In this document: piece by piece, positions 7,659-18,100 of the stretch | Position numbering within the stretch: position 1 is the first letter of the stretch | Layout of the letters: every line of letters starts with the position of its first letter | Origin: Cellulophaga sp. BC115SP | GTDB taxonomy: Bacteria > Bacteroidota > Bacteroidia > Cytophagales > Spirosomataceae | Direction of reading: 5' to 3' | Length of the DNA: 64,000 bases | Assembly (NCBI RefSeq): GCF_009905545.1 | Contig: NZ_JAAALB010000012.1 | Location: forward strand, 1-64,000 | The notes under the pieces: generated by a model | The model's database searches: none | What the model was told of the DNA's origin: nothing | Seen by the model: the letters and a program-made list of their open reading frames with translations, nothing else | Program-made: the position numbers and the translations under genes

Positions 7659-10600
7659 CTACTGTTTTTTACCTTCAAAGCTCATACCCATTGCTTCGAG
7701 TTTAACGCCATTAACTTTTCCAGCATCATCTCTTACAAACTGTACTTTTGCTTTTCCGTCAGCATCATATTTGTCTGGCTCAAGTTCTGTCAGTGCACCG
7801 CCTTGACCTCCAGCGTTGAGTATTACTTTTCCGTCTTTTACCTCGACTTCAATAAACTCAAATGGCAAACCAGTCATTTTATATTTTCCAGCATAATCGC
7901 TCAAGTCTTTCGGTTTGGCTAGCTCAGCTGCTTGCGCAGGAGCACTATTTCCTAGTTCATCTTTGAAGGCTGTTCCCATAATTACCATGAGCGAACCTTC
8001 TGCTTTAGGGTTTTGGAAAACGATATACAAATCATGAGAGCCGTCTGTTGGATTAATTGGCACACTTAATGGTGAAGGAGCAAACCCTGCTTTATCACTA
8101 GCCTCCAAGAAGGCAGATTCACCTATAATTTTTCCTGTTGGCGAGTCTAGATGAATTTCGACTTTTCCTCCCTGTGCATTTAATTGCGCTTTGGGAGCTG
8201 TAGCCAACAACTCAAGTTGTTTGATATTAGTCAAATCAGCATTTTTCAACACAATGTAAGAACCTGATTTGCTAGGAATCATTAATTCATTTCCTCCAAA
8301 ACTCATTTTTGAAACAGCCTCGTACTGGTCATATCCATGTGGACTGATACGTGGATTACGCAAGGTAAATGTTTGTTCTGAACTTAAAGAAGGAACACCA
8401 TTTGCACCTTGATCTTGGTAAGAAGCACGTAAGATATATACTCCTTGACCTTTATCTCCAGCGCCAACTTTTGCAGTGAAGCTACCTTTTGTTGGAAGGG
8501 TTTCTTTTGCTTTTTCATCTGCCAAAGTCAAAATATATTTTACCATCTCAGCAGCGTCACCTGTTGATAATTGTGGGTGACCAGCCATGGCTACTTCGCC
8601 CCAAACTCCACTACCACCAGAGATTACTTTTTTAGTCAAACGCTCTAATGCACCTGCATCGCCTTTGTATTTTTTAGAAACCTCACGGTAAGTTGGTCCA
8701 ACCGATTTTTTGTCCATGCTATGACAAGCCTGACAGTCACTTGCATCAATCAATTTTTTGCCTTTTACAAGTGCCGTACTAGCATCTGCCGAACGGTGAC
8801 CTTGTGCGATAGCAATTTTGTCAAATCCTTCTGCCAAATAATCGATATTTACCGCTACTTGCTCTGGTTTGATTTTACCATTTTCGAGGCTACCATCTTC
8901 TTTATCTTTTACTTTTACTTCGTAATCAAAAGACTTATTAGGGAAGAAGAATGTTTTGTTACTTTTTGGCAAATCAAAAGACAATACAGGCGGTTCGTTA
9001 CCAGCTGAAACTTCCATGGCTTGTGTGCTTACACCACCTTTGCCATCAGAAACCGTCAATGTCACATTATAGATACCTGCTTTGGCTAAAGTTACATCTG
9101 CTGATGGAGAAGCAATTACTTTATTGAATCCATTTTTCGAAGAAATTTTCCAAGAATAAGTCAAAGCATCGCCATCTGCATCTTTCGTTCCTTTTGAGTC
9201 AAGGCTAAGCTTGAATGGCAATGCTCCTCCCATTTGGTTGGCAGCCATTTGAATAGCTGGTTTACGATTACCACCATTATATTCGATACGAATCAAACGT
9301 GCATCGTCGTTGGCAGTAAACCACCCCGAACCGTACTCAAGCATATACAAATCGCCATTTTCGTCAAATTCCATATCCATTGGATTACTAAAGCGATAAC
9401 TTGGCATAAACTGTTCCATATTGGTTAAGTTACCTTGTTTATCCATTGTTACAGCCATAATCCAACCACGCATCCAATCATATACTAACAATTTTTCGTT
9501 GTAATATTTTGGAAAAGCACGCTTTGCATTTTTAAAATCCTCGCTGTAAAATACTGGGCCAGCCATCGCATTACGACCACCACTACCTACCAAAGGGAAC
9601 TCTGCCGAAGCAGCATAAGGATACCAAATAAATGCTTTTTGAGCAGGAGGTAATACCTTCAAACCTGTGTTGTGTGGTGAGTTGTTGGTTGGTGCTGCTG
9701 CATCCCATTTTTCTAAAGAAACGTTTTTAACGAAGTCATATTTATTGTATGCTTTGTTGTCACCTACAAAATGAGGCCATCCAAAGTTGCCAGGTTTACG
9801 TGCTTGTCCTACTTCATCGTGTCCTTCAGGTCCACGGTCTGCGGCAGGTTTACTAGCATCTGGACCTACTTCACCCCAATATACAAATCCTGTTTTCTGG
9901 TCAACCGAAATACGAAATGGATTACGGTGTCCCATTGTATAAATTTCAGGACGTGTATTTGGCGTACCCTTAGCAAATAAATTACCTTCAGGAATTGTAT
10001 AAGAACCATCAACAGTAGGTTTGATACGGATAATTTTACCTCTTAAGTCATTGGTATTAGCCGAAGATTTTTGAGCATCCCAAGGCGCACGGTCAGGACG
10101 TTCGTCACTCGGACTATAGCCATTTGAGCCGTGAGGGTTGGTATTGTCACCTGTCGAAAGGTAAAGATTTCCCATTTTATCCCAAGCAATTGAGCCTCCT
10201 GTATGACAGCACTGTTCACGTTGTGTAGGAATATCTAACAAAATCTTTTTGGAAGACATCACTAATTCATCGCCCTTTAATTCAAATCTTGCCAAAACAT
10301 TTTTAGATTCTTTTGGGTCAGAATAATACAAATAAATCCAATGGTTTTGAGCAAAATTTGGATCTTTGTTCAAACCCAACAAGCCATCTTCAGCTTCTGA
10401 TTCTTTTCCTTCTTTATCTTTGTATTTAGTACTTACTTCAATGTTTGCAATGGTTTTAAGCTGTTTTGTTTTCAAATTGTACAAACGAACTGCGCCATGA
10501 CGCTCGATAAACAAGATGCGACCATCGTTCAAAACGCTCAATTCCATTGGCTCATTGAGCTTTTCTTCCAAAATCACTTTCGCGAAACGGTTTTCTTCTG

Positions 10601-11396
10601 GACGAGCTTTAGAAAAGTCTAAAGGTTTAGGAGAATCTCCACCCATGACATAGTTTAAGCCAGCAGAAATATGGTCTAAGAAAAGAGGCTCAGCAAATGT
10701 TTCGTCAGTATGTCCCATAGCAGTATAGAACGAACGACCGCCATCAAATTCATGATACCAGCTAATAGGATGGTTATCACCATTTTTTCCACCTATATAA
10801 CTTTTCTCATCAATTTTTACTACAACATTAATGGCAGGATTGATATTTTTGAAGCTATAAAACTCATCACTACGCTCAAACTCACTTGGCATATTTTTGG
10901 TAGCCCAATTGTTTTTGTCAATTACAAAAAACTTACCTTTTTGAACATTGCTCGGAGTCATTGGATGGTCAAGAAAGTAAGCACCTGCCAACTTGCCATA
11001 CCAAGGCCAATCATACTCGGTATCTGTAGCCGCATGAATACCTAGATAGCCACCGCCTGCTTGAATATAACGCTCAAATTCAGCCTGTTGAGTTGGATTA
11101 AGCACGTCGCCTGTTGTACTCAAAAATACAACAGCATTGTATTTGCGAAGATTCTCATTGGTAAAAGCGTTAGCATCTTCTGTAAGGTCTACAGAAAAGC
11201 CTTTTTCTTTTCCCATTTTTTGAAAAGCTACTTTACCTACTTCAATAGAAGCGTGTCTAAATGCAGCGGTTTTACTGAAAACTAATACTCGTTTACCTAC
11301 ATTTTGAGCATAGGTACCAAACTGAATGATGGTACAGCCCAAGGCTAACAACAAGAGATTCAGTTTTCTCCATTGATTGAAAAGAAGGTTCTTCAT
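7659..11396 (-). CDS. Secreted multidomain ThuA / PQQ-type sugar dehydrogenase / cytochrome c protein
   Basis: This is a 1245-residue exported protein (signal about 1-31). Domains in order are ThuA-like trehalose-utilisation domain (about 35-255), glucose/sorbosone dehydrogenase-type beta propeller (about 270-700), PKD domain (about 710-795), a linker domain, one cytochrome c with CQACH at 888-892 and a likely Met ligand in EVAMAGHP near 937, a CBM6-like carbohydrate-binding region (about 1010-1140), and a short DUF3471-like tail from about 1160. The propeller probably oxidises a sugar with PQQ, and the fused heme passes electrons on. ThuA may bind or process a keto-sugar. The CBM and PKD parts suggest work on polysaccharide at the cell surface. 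The substrate is unknown. It is divergent from a Nudix-type regulator. Confidence 0.9.
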   Translation of the reverse strand: MKNLLFNQWRKLNLLLLALGCTIIQFGTYAQNVGKRVLVFSKTAAFRHASIEVGKVAFQKMGKEKGFSVDLTEDANAFTNENLRKYNAVVFLSTTGDVLNPTQQAEFERYIQAGGGYLGIHAATDTEYDWPWYGKLAGAYFLDHPMTPSNVQKGKFFVIDKNNWATKNMPSEFERSDEFYSFKNINPAINVVVKIDEKSYIGGKNGDNHPISWYHEFDGGRSFYTAMGHTDETFAEPLFLDHISAGLNYVMGGDSPKPLDFSKARPEENRFAKVILEEKLNEPMELSVLNDGRILFIERHGAVRLYNLKTKQLKTIANIEVSTKYKDKEGKESEAEDGLLGLNKDPNFAQNHWIYLYYSDPKESKNVLARFELKGDELVMSSKKILLDIPTQREQCCHTGGSIAWDKMGNLYLSTGDNTNPHGSNGYSPSDERPDRAPWDAQKSSANTNDLRGKIIRIKPTVDGSYTIPEGNLFAKGTPNTRPEIYTMGHRNPFRISVDQKTGFVYWGEVGPDASKPAADRGPEGHDEVGQARKPGNFGWPHFVGDNKAYNKYDFVKNVSLEKWDAAAPTNNSPHNTGLKVLPPAQKAFIWYPYAASAEFPLVGSGGRNAMAGPVFYSEDFKNAKRAFPKYYNEKLLVYDWMRGWIMAVTMDKQGNLTNMEQFMPSYRFSNPMDMEFDENGDLYMLEYGSGWFTANDDARLIRIEYNGGNRKPAIQMAANQMGGALPFKLSLDSKGTKDADGDALTYSWKISSKNGFNKVIASPSADVTLAKAGIYNVTLTVSDGKGGVSTQAMEVSAGNEPPVLSFDLPKSNKTFFFPNKSFDYEVKVKDKEDGSLENGKIKPEQVAVNIDYLAEGFDKIAIAQGHRSADASTALVKGKKLIDASDCQACHSMDKKSVGPTYREVSKKYKGDAGALERLTKKVISGGSGVWGEVAMAGHPQLSTGDAAEMVKYILTLADEKAKETLPTKGSFTAKVGAGDKGQGVYILRASYQDQGANGVPSLSSEQTFTLRNPRISPHGYDQYEAVSKMSFGGNELMIPSKSGSYIVLKNADLTNIKQLELLATAPKAQLNAQGGKVEIHLDSPTGKIIGESAFLEASDKAGFAPSPLSVPINPTDGSHDLYIVFQNPKAEGSLMVIMGTAFKDELGNSAPAQAAELAKPKDLSDYAGKYKMTGLPFEFIEVEVKDGKVILNAGGQGGALTELEPDKYDADGKAKVQFVRDDAGKVNGVKLEAMGMSFEGKKQ

Positions 11397-11458
11397 TGGA
11401 ATAGTGTTCTGAAGGGTTGTGTTAATTGGATAAGTTAAATTCTTAAAAGGTATATTTT

Positions 11459-11487
11459 TATTATTTTCCCATTTTGGGACAATAATA
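11459..11487. promoter_or_regulatory. Candidate operator palindrome between the ThuA fusion and the Nudix regulator
   Basis: TATTATTTTCCCA (11459-11471) and TGGGACAATAATA (11475-11487) are 13-bp arms with one mismatch and a 3-base centre. The site lies 63 bases before the minus-strand gene and 168 bases before the plus-strand regulator. A -7-like box, TAATTTTG, follows at 11520-11527 on the + strand. Size, symmetry and place fit a dimeric repressor, perhaps the adjacent Nudix protein itself. Confidence 0.45.
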
Positions 11488-11654
11488 CTTGAAATTTTAG
11501 AAGTAGCAAAATATTTATATAATTTTGTGATTAACCGTACTGATTGTGTAGACCTATGACATAAAATAAATAGTGTAGCTCAAATCGGGTATCTGACGGG
11601 TATAAATTGTTACTTTTAGCTCATAGTAGAAAATTAAATAGTAGAAGGTATCAC

Positions 11655-12398
11655 ATGGAGAGAAATGTTGATTTGAATGGATTTTTAGAAAATAAGCAAA
11701 ATTTTATTCCTCACTTGTCAATTGACAGCGTCATTTTTGGTTTTCATCAAGATCAATTAAAAGTGTTGCTCCTGAGAGTTCATGATTCAGGAGTATGGAG
11801 TTTATCGGGTGGATTTGTGCGAATGGAAGAAGGTATCGATCCTGCGGCTTTGAGGATTTTGCGTGAAAGAACAGGTTTAGAAAATGTCTATTTGGAGCAA
11901 TATCATACTTTTGGTCATGAAGACCGCTCCAAGAAAAATACCTTGGCAGATATTCTTGATTTTGGACATACGGAAGAATTTAGAAACTCGTGGCTCAACA
12001 AGCGATTTGTATCGATTGGCTATTATGCGTTAGTGGATTTTTCAAAAGTGAACCCAACACCTGATTCATTTAGTGATATAGCAGAATGGTTTGATTTAAA
12101 AGATTTGCCGCCTATGATTTTTGATCATAGAGAAATGATACACAAAGCGCTGGAGTCTCTTCGGGCTAACTTGGATACTAAATTGGTAGGATTTAATTTA
12201 TTACCCGAAACCTTTACTATGCCTGAACTTCAAAGTCTTTATGAGACTATTTTGGGGTATCCGCTTCGCAGAAATAACTTTCAGCGCAAAATGTTAAGTA
12301 TGGATATTTTGGAAAGAATCGAAAAACTATACACTGGTGCCGCCAATAAAGCGCCTTATCTGTACAAGTTTAAAGCTCCAACCACAGAAGTCGTTTAA
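11655..12398 (+). CDS. Nudix-fold transcription regulator (NrtR/AraR-like), degenerate Nudix box
   Basis: I start at ATG 11655, which leaves MERNVDLNGF as the N-terminus; the longer frame back to 11607 has no supporting signal. The protein is 247 residues long. Residues about 20-160 form a Nudix fold and about 165-240 a winged helix-turn-helix like that of NrtR-type regulators. The Nudix box at 53-75 keeps the Gly and Glu framework but reads RILRERTGL where REUxEExGU is expected. Catalytic Glu residues are lost, so it is more likely a ligand sensor than a hydrolase. In Bacteroidota such proteins regulate sugar genes. The divergent sugar-dehydrogenase fusion is the obvious target. Confidence 0.8.
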   Translation: MERNVDLNGFLENKQNFIPHLSIDSVIFGFHQDQLKVLLLRVHDSGVWSLSGGFVRMEEGIDPAALRILRERTGLENVYLEQYHTFGHEDRSKKNTLADILDFGHTEEFRNSWLNKRFVSIGYYALVDFSKVNPTPDSFSDIAEWFDLKDLPPMIFDHREMIHKALESLRANLDTKLVGFNLLPETFTMPELQSLYETILGYPLRRNNFQRKMLSMDILERIEKLYTGAANKAPYLYKFKAPTTEVV

Positions 12399-12431
12399 AT
12401 ATTAGTGGTGAATTGTGAGTTGTGAAAATGA

Positions 12432-12519
12432 CTAGTTCAAGACTTTGTCTTGGACTTATTTTTTTTAACAGTTTAAAAACTGAGGCAATACCTAGTCCGA
12501 GACTTAGTCTCGAACTAGG
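12432..12519. repeat. Two REP-like palindromic elements
   Basis: The first copy at 12432-12458 contains CAAGAC-TTT-GTCTTG and is followed by CAGTTT-AA-AAACTG (12469-12482). The second at 12491-12519 has arms CCTAGTCCGAGACT and AGTCTCGAACTAGG around one T, with one mismatch. A closely related third copy occurs at 18582-18609. The pair is enclosed by a 10-bp inverted repeat, GAATTGTGAG at 12410-12419 and its complement at 12667-12676. All copies lie between convergent genes. Confidence 0.75.
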
Positions 12520-12563
12520 TATTTTACATTAGTACTGTACGAAGGTTTAGCTTTAAGATAAAA

Positions 12564-12602
12564 TTGATGTAGTGGCAACTGCAAGAGTTGCCACTACATC
12601 AA
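12564..12602. terminator. Bidirectional terminator hairpin
   Basis: TTGATGTAGTGGCAACT (12564-12580) and its exact complement (12586-12602) form a 17-bp stem with a GCAAG loop. It lies between the Nudix regulator and the convergent oxidase gene, and an A run follows on the + strand side. Confidence 0.8.
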
Positions 12603-12687
12603 AAAACACTAATCATAAGAACTCTTTTGAAAGAAAGAAAATCCTTCGTGTAACCCTAATTCCCCACTCACAATTCTACTTTAAGAA

Positions 12688-14019
12688 TCAGTACAAATTC
12701 TGTTGAATAAATGGATTTCTAAACTTGCCTTTTGGATCGTAAGTGGCTAAAAGTTCTTTAAACTGCGGCAAAGGTTTAATAAGTGATTGAAGCTTTTTAG
12801 GGTTCATCGTAAACAATTTGCCCCAGTGCGGACGAGCATTGAATGGTGCTAATTGCGCTTCAATTAATGGTAAGAGTTGTTTTACCGCATTCCAATCTTG
12901 TTTCCATGTAAAGTGAAAGGCTACGGATGGTTGATGGTAATTGGCGCTCATCCAAAGGTCGTCGCCTGTCATCGTTCTTATTTCTGAAATAAATAAATGT
13001 GGGCTTACTTTTTCATGTAGTTTTTCGATAGCCATCATGGCTTCATAACCATGCTCGAAAGGAACAAAATATTCTGATTGCAATTCTTTGCCGCTACTTG
13101 GTGTAAAGCCCATTCTAAAATGGGGCATTCGTTCATACCAAGGTCCAGATACTCCCATTTGTCCTGTGCAGTTTTCGGCCGAAAGGTCCTCCAAAGGATG
13201 AAGATTACGTGTTGCCAATTTTGCTCCAAAATACTCTGTATCTGGCGTCGAAACATCCTCACTACGTTTTTTCAACCAAACTTGATTGACATTTTTGTTA
13301 CGCCAATCTGTAAACAAACTTACACTGTAACCATTGGAAACGATGCTTTCAAAGTTTTTTTCCAAAGCTGACATGGGCATATTTTGATAGACCAACTGTT
13401 TCATCTCGAAGGTGTCTTGTAATGCCAAAGTCATTTTTGAAACAATACCTAAACCACCAAGAGCAACTACCGCTCCTTTTAAAGCTTCAGTATTTTCGTT
13501 TTTTGAAAAACTAACGATGTCGCCATTAGCAGTGATAATGTCTAATGCTCTTACACTAGTAGCCAAATTTCCATTTTTCACACCAGAGCCATGTGTCCCT
13601 GTTGAACATGCTCCTGCCACCGAAATATGTGGAAGTGATGCTAAGTTTGCTAGTGCAAAACCAGCTTCGTGAATTTCTTTACAAATTTGTCCATAGGTAG
13701 CACCACCTTCAATGGTTACCTCTTTGTTTGCTTTATCAATGGATAAAACTTTCTGCATTGATTTCAACGAAATCTGAGTTGCAGGAGTATCAGCAATATT
13801 ATTGAAAGAGTGTCTGCTTCCCAAACCACGAATGATCGGTGTTTTTTTGACAAGCTCTTGCGCTTCAGCAATCGTCTGTGGCTCAAAATATTGCTTGGCA
13901 CTGTATCGTAAATTTCCTGCCCAGTTGGTGCGAGGGGTATCGTTTGCTAAAATCATTTTGGGTAAAAAAGCGCCTCCTACCATTAAGGAAGATGTTTTAA
14001 GGAATGTACGTTTATTCAT
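12688..14019 (-). CDS. FAD-linked alditol / aldonolactone oxidase, exported
   Basis: This is a 443-residue protein with a twin-arginine-like or general signal at the N-terminus (MNKRTFLKTSSLMVGGAF). It has a PCMH-type FAD-binding domain (about 40-215) with IIRGLGSRHSFN, where His70 is at the position of the covalent FAD link in alditol oxidase. The C-terminal D-arabinono-lactone oxidase domain (about 215-443) includes PHWGK and GKFRNPFIQ. The family oxidises xylitol, sorbitol or sugar lactones with oxygen. In this setting the substrate could be related to that of the sugar dehydrogenase at 7659-11396; that is inference. A start codon is at 14019, and the divergent gene starts 169 bases away. 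Confidence 0.85.
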   Translation of the reverse strand: MNKRTFLKTSSLMVGGAFLPKMILANDTPRTNWAGNLRYSAKQYFEPQTIAEAQELVKKTPIIRGLGSRHSFNNIADTPATQISLKSMQKVLSIDKANKEVTIEGGATYGQICKEIHEAGFALANLASLPHISVAGACSTGTHGSGVKNGNLATSVRALDIITANGDIVSFSKNENTEALKGAVVALGGLGIVSKMTLALQDTFEMKQLVYQNMPMSALEKNFESIVSNGYSVSLFTDWRNKNVNQVWLKKRSEDVSTPDTEYFGAKLATRNLHPLEDLSAENCTGQMGVSGPWYERMPHFRMGFTPSSGKELQSEYFVPFEHGYEAMMAIEKLHEKVSPHLFISEIRTMTGDDLWMSANYHQPSVAFHFTWKQDWNAVKQLLPLIEAQLAPFNARPHWGKLFTMNPKKLQSLIKPLPQFKELLATYDPKGKFRNPFIQQNLY

Positions 14020-14187
14020 TATTTATAAGGGGAGTTAAGTGAATATTCTGACATTAACTAATTGGATAGGTACTTTCTGGCAATTATTTCTATATTTTAA
14101 GAATAAACCAAGATAAAATATTAAATATTAAAGGGTAATTTACGGAAAACTTACTGTAATTATCTCTTCAAAAATCCCCTTTTTCTT

Positions 14188-15042
14188 ATGAGAAAATATT
14201 CACTTTTGTTATTGATTGCTAATCTGATATTAGGATTGACTGCTTTGGGTCAAAAATCTAAAAAGCTTTTTACCTTCCCAATTGGTGCGCAAGCCTATAC
14301 TTTTAGAAATAGTTTTCCTAATGGAATAGTAGCCACACTCGATACTATCAAAGCACTTGGTATTACCGAACTGGAAGGGAATATTCCGAAAGGAATGGAA
14401 GCAACAGAGTATCTTAAATTGTTGAAAGAGAGAAATATAAAGGTTCCTTCGACAGGGGCAGGATACGAAGAGATTGTTGCAAATCCTATGAGTGTAGTTG
14501 AAAATGCCAAAAAGCTTGGTGCAAAATTCGTGATGGTGGCATGGATACCACACAAAGGCGATTTTGATATTTTTGAGGCGCAACAAGCGGTCGAAGATTT
14601 CAATCAAGTTGGGAAAATTTTAGCAGAAAATGGCATTACTTTTTGCTATCATATTCATGGATATGAATTTATCCCGTATCAGGACGGAACTCTTTTCGAC
14701 TTTATTGCGCGACGTACCAACCCCAAGTATGTTTCTTTTGAACTAGATATGCTGTGGGCGTTTCATGGTGGTGCCAATCCCGAAGGACTTTTGGACAAAT
14801 ATCCTACCAGATTCAAAATGCTTCATGTAAAAGATTTGAGAAAGGGCGTTCAAGGAAATCATTCGGGCTCGACACCTGTGACTAATGACGTAACTTTAGG
14901 AACTGGTCAAATCGACGTGGCTGGCATTATCAGAAAGGCTAAAAAACTAGGAATAAAGCACTATTTTATCGAAGACGAAAGCCCAATTCAAAATATTCAA
15001 GTGCCACAAAGTATTGCATATTTGAAAAGCTTAAAAGAATAA
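14188..15042 (+). CDS. Secreted TIM-barrel sugar phosphate isomerase/epimerase-like protein
   Basis: This is a 284-residue protein with a signal peptide ending near LGQ (22). It has the AP-endonuclease-2/xylose-isomerase TIM fold: IGAQAYTFRN, TELEGN, CYHIHGYEF, ELDMLWAFHGG, MLHVKDLRKG and YFIEDES supply the usual Glu, His and Asp metal ligands on strand ends. Being exported, it probably acts on free or keto sugars in the periplasm rather than on phosphorylated ones. It is divergent from the FAD oxidase, so a joint oxidation and isomerisation route is plausible. Exact substrate unknown. Confidence 0.8.
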   Translation: MRKYSLLLLIANLILGLTALGQKSKKLFTFPIGAQAYTFRNSFPNGIVATLDTIKALGITELEGNIPKGMEATEYLKLLKERNIKVPSTGAGYEEIVANPMSVVENAKKLGAKFVMVAWIPHKGDFDIFEAQQAVEDFNQVGKILAENGITFCYHIHGYEFIPYQDGTLFDFIARRTNPKYVSFELDMLWAFHGGANPEGLLDKYPTRFKMLHVKDLRKGVQGNHSGSTPVTNDVTLGTGQIDVAGIIRKAKKLGIKHYFIEDESPIQNIQVPQSIAYLKSLKE

Positions 15043-15124
15043 GTCAGTGTGTTGAGATGGGTGTTACTTTGCGATTTTCACAAAAATCCTGTATCTATGT
15101 AACCAAATACCAACAGACTTTGTG

Positions 15125-18100
15125 ATGAATTCAGTACACCGTTCGGCTTTTGTGAATGACCCTCGTAATGTTTATACGATTCCTGCCTTTAGCATCCATC
15201 TCCTCAACGAAATTTTGATTATTCAACATAGCGAATCTGTCCCTGATACAAGTATTAGGGGCTTTTTTGATTTGCCAGTTGGTCATATCGAAATCAATTG
15301 GGCTGTATTTGAGCATCCGATGGGCTATTTAATACAGGTCAATCAGGTTGCGGGGGCATTACAAACACATTGTAATTGTGGTGCCTCCAAAATAAAAATG
15401 TGTGATCATCAGGCACAAGCCTTACACAATGTACATAAGCATCAAGACTTACTAATTTTTTTTGATGAAGCATTGAGGTTTAGAAAAATGCGAGCCAAAG
15501 CGTATGATTATGGATTGGAGGCTGAGCCCGATTTAATGAAGTATTTTCGGGTACATTATCAAGAAAAACAAACACATATTCTTCCCAAAAATCCTGCTCT
15601 TTTTGCTTTTACCAACGATACAAAAGTGGTATTGCAAGACCAATTGCTGTCAGCAAATCACTGGCAACATTTGTCTAATTCGTCGGCACAAGAGAATCTG
15701 ATTGTGGTTTTTAAACTACATAAATATTTCGACCATTTTCATTTAGAGCTATATCAAGCTGATTTTACCAAGGAGGGAAAACCTAAAAACCCATTGATTT
15801 CAAGAGCGCCACTAGATAAAATTTGGCAAATTGAAGACCCTGATGTATTGAAGTTTTTTATGGCAGTGGCTCGCTTTCAACATAATTATGAGCAAACACC
15901 TCCTGAAGAGGATTTAGCTAGCTTGAAAGCACTTGTTAAAAATCCTTTGGCATTACCTGTCTTTTATCATAATCATAAAACTTCTGTCAATATTGCCTCA
16001 CAATCGATTGTGCCTGTGCAATTGAGTACGCTTCCAATAGAATTACAGTTGGAGGTTTTTCAGCAAGATGAGATGTATGAAATTAAGGTATATCTTCAAG
16101 TAAATGGGCAGGTATATCCATTGCAAGATTTGACTTTAAAATATGGGTATTTTATCCAAATTCATCAAACGATGTATTTGGTGGATAATCTTCATTTTCT
16201 CAAAGTAATTGCCTTTTTTAGAAGACATAATTATTATTTAGTCTTACACGAATCAAAATATACGGAGTTTCAAAAAGAGATTCTCGATCCACTTGAAAGA
16301 CATGTACGTGTTAAATATTCATACCTAAAACCTGCTAGTCCTGAACAAATTCAAGAGGTAAATCTCAATCAAGCTTTAGTCAGAATGATTTATTTATCTG
16401 AATATGAAGACTATATCTTGCTGACGCCAACGATGGTTTATGGCGAAGTAGAAATTCCTGTTTTGTCCAAAAAACAACTCTATGCGATTGACCGAAAAGG
16501 TAAGCCTTTTACATTACCACGCAATGAACCAGAAGAGCAACGGTTTTTAGGAATATTGATTCGTCAACATCCTGATTTTGAGGAACAATTACATCAGGAG
16601 AGTTTTTATTTACATCGCAAGAGGTTTTTAGAAAATGAATGGTTTTTAGATGCTTTTGAGGTTTGGCGAGAACAACAAATCAAGATTTTAGGTTTTAACC
16701 AGTTCAAGAAAACTAGATTAAGCGCTCATAAAGCTCATGTGAGTGTGGTGGTTAATTCGGGTATGAATTGGTTTGATACAACCATCAAAATTCAGTTTGG
16801 GAAACAAAGAGTTTCGTTAAAGCATTTGCAAAAAACAATTAAAAACAAAGAGAAATATGTAACCCTCGACGACGGTTCATTGGGTATTTTGCCTGAATCA
16901 TGGGTTTCAAAATTTGCGGATTACTTCCAAGCTGGAGAAATCGTCGAAGAAACTTTGCGAGTACCACAATCACGTTTGGGAAGTCTAGAAGAGCTTTTTG
17001 ATGCTGAAATGCTGACGCAGGAAGTAAAGGCTTTGAGTCAAGATTTTAGAGATAAGATTGAAAATATAGACAAAATTGCCCCTATCCAAGTAACATCATC
17101 ACTTCACGCTCAGTTGAGGAGTTATCAATCGGAGGGTTTGAATTGGTTGGCTTATTTGAATCAATTGAGTTTGGGCGGGGTATTAGCTGATGATATGGGT
17201 TTGGGTAAAACCCTTCAGGTATTAGCCTTATTTTTATGGCAAAAAGAAAGAAGCACCTTAAAAACTAATTTGGTGGTTGTGCCTACGACATTGATTTTTA
17301 ACTGGCTACAAGAGATAAAAAAGTTTGCACCTAGTTTAAAGGTGCTAGTCATGCACGGATCTAATCGTCCTGAAAATACACTTGGTTTTGAGGAATATGA
17401 TGTTGTTATTACGACTTATCATACGCTTTTGTCTGATATAAAGTTTTTACGAAAATACCTGTTTAATTATATTGTTTTGGATGAATCTCAAGCTATCAAA
17501 AATCCTGAATCACAGCGATATAAGGCTGTTTGTATGTTGCAAAGTCGCCATCGTTTGGTAATGACGGGGACACCAATCGAGAATAATACCTTTGATATTT
17601 ATGCGCAGTTTTCCTTTGCTTGTCCAGGACTTTTGGGAACAAAGCGGTTTTTCAAAGAATACTATTCCATGCCGATAGACAAGTTTAAAGATTTGCCAAG
17701 AGCACAAGAATTACAACAAAAAATCAAGCCTTTTGTCCTTCGAAGAACCAAACAACAGGTAGCCAAAGAACTTCCCGAAAAAACAGAAATGGTACTTTAC
17801 TGTGAAATGAGTACCGAGCAACGTCGTGTATATGAAGCTTACGAGCGAGAGTTTTGGGATTATTTGAATACGCAAAAAGAAGGAGATATACCGAAAGAAA
17901 GATTACATATTTTACAAGGTTTGACCAAACTCCGTCAAATATGTAATTCGCCTGCCTTGCTCAGTGATGAAGAGTTTTATGGACATGAATCTGCCAAATT
18001 GCAGGTTTTGATTGAAGAGATAGAGAACAAATCTCCCAAACACAAAATATTAGTTTTTTCACAGTTTGTAGAAATGTTGGAGTTGGTCAAAAAAGAATTG

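Noticed and set aside
8721-9008. Plus-strand frames within the ThuA fusion gene
   Set aside because: They oppose a long frame with continuous domain matches and have no family features of their own.
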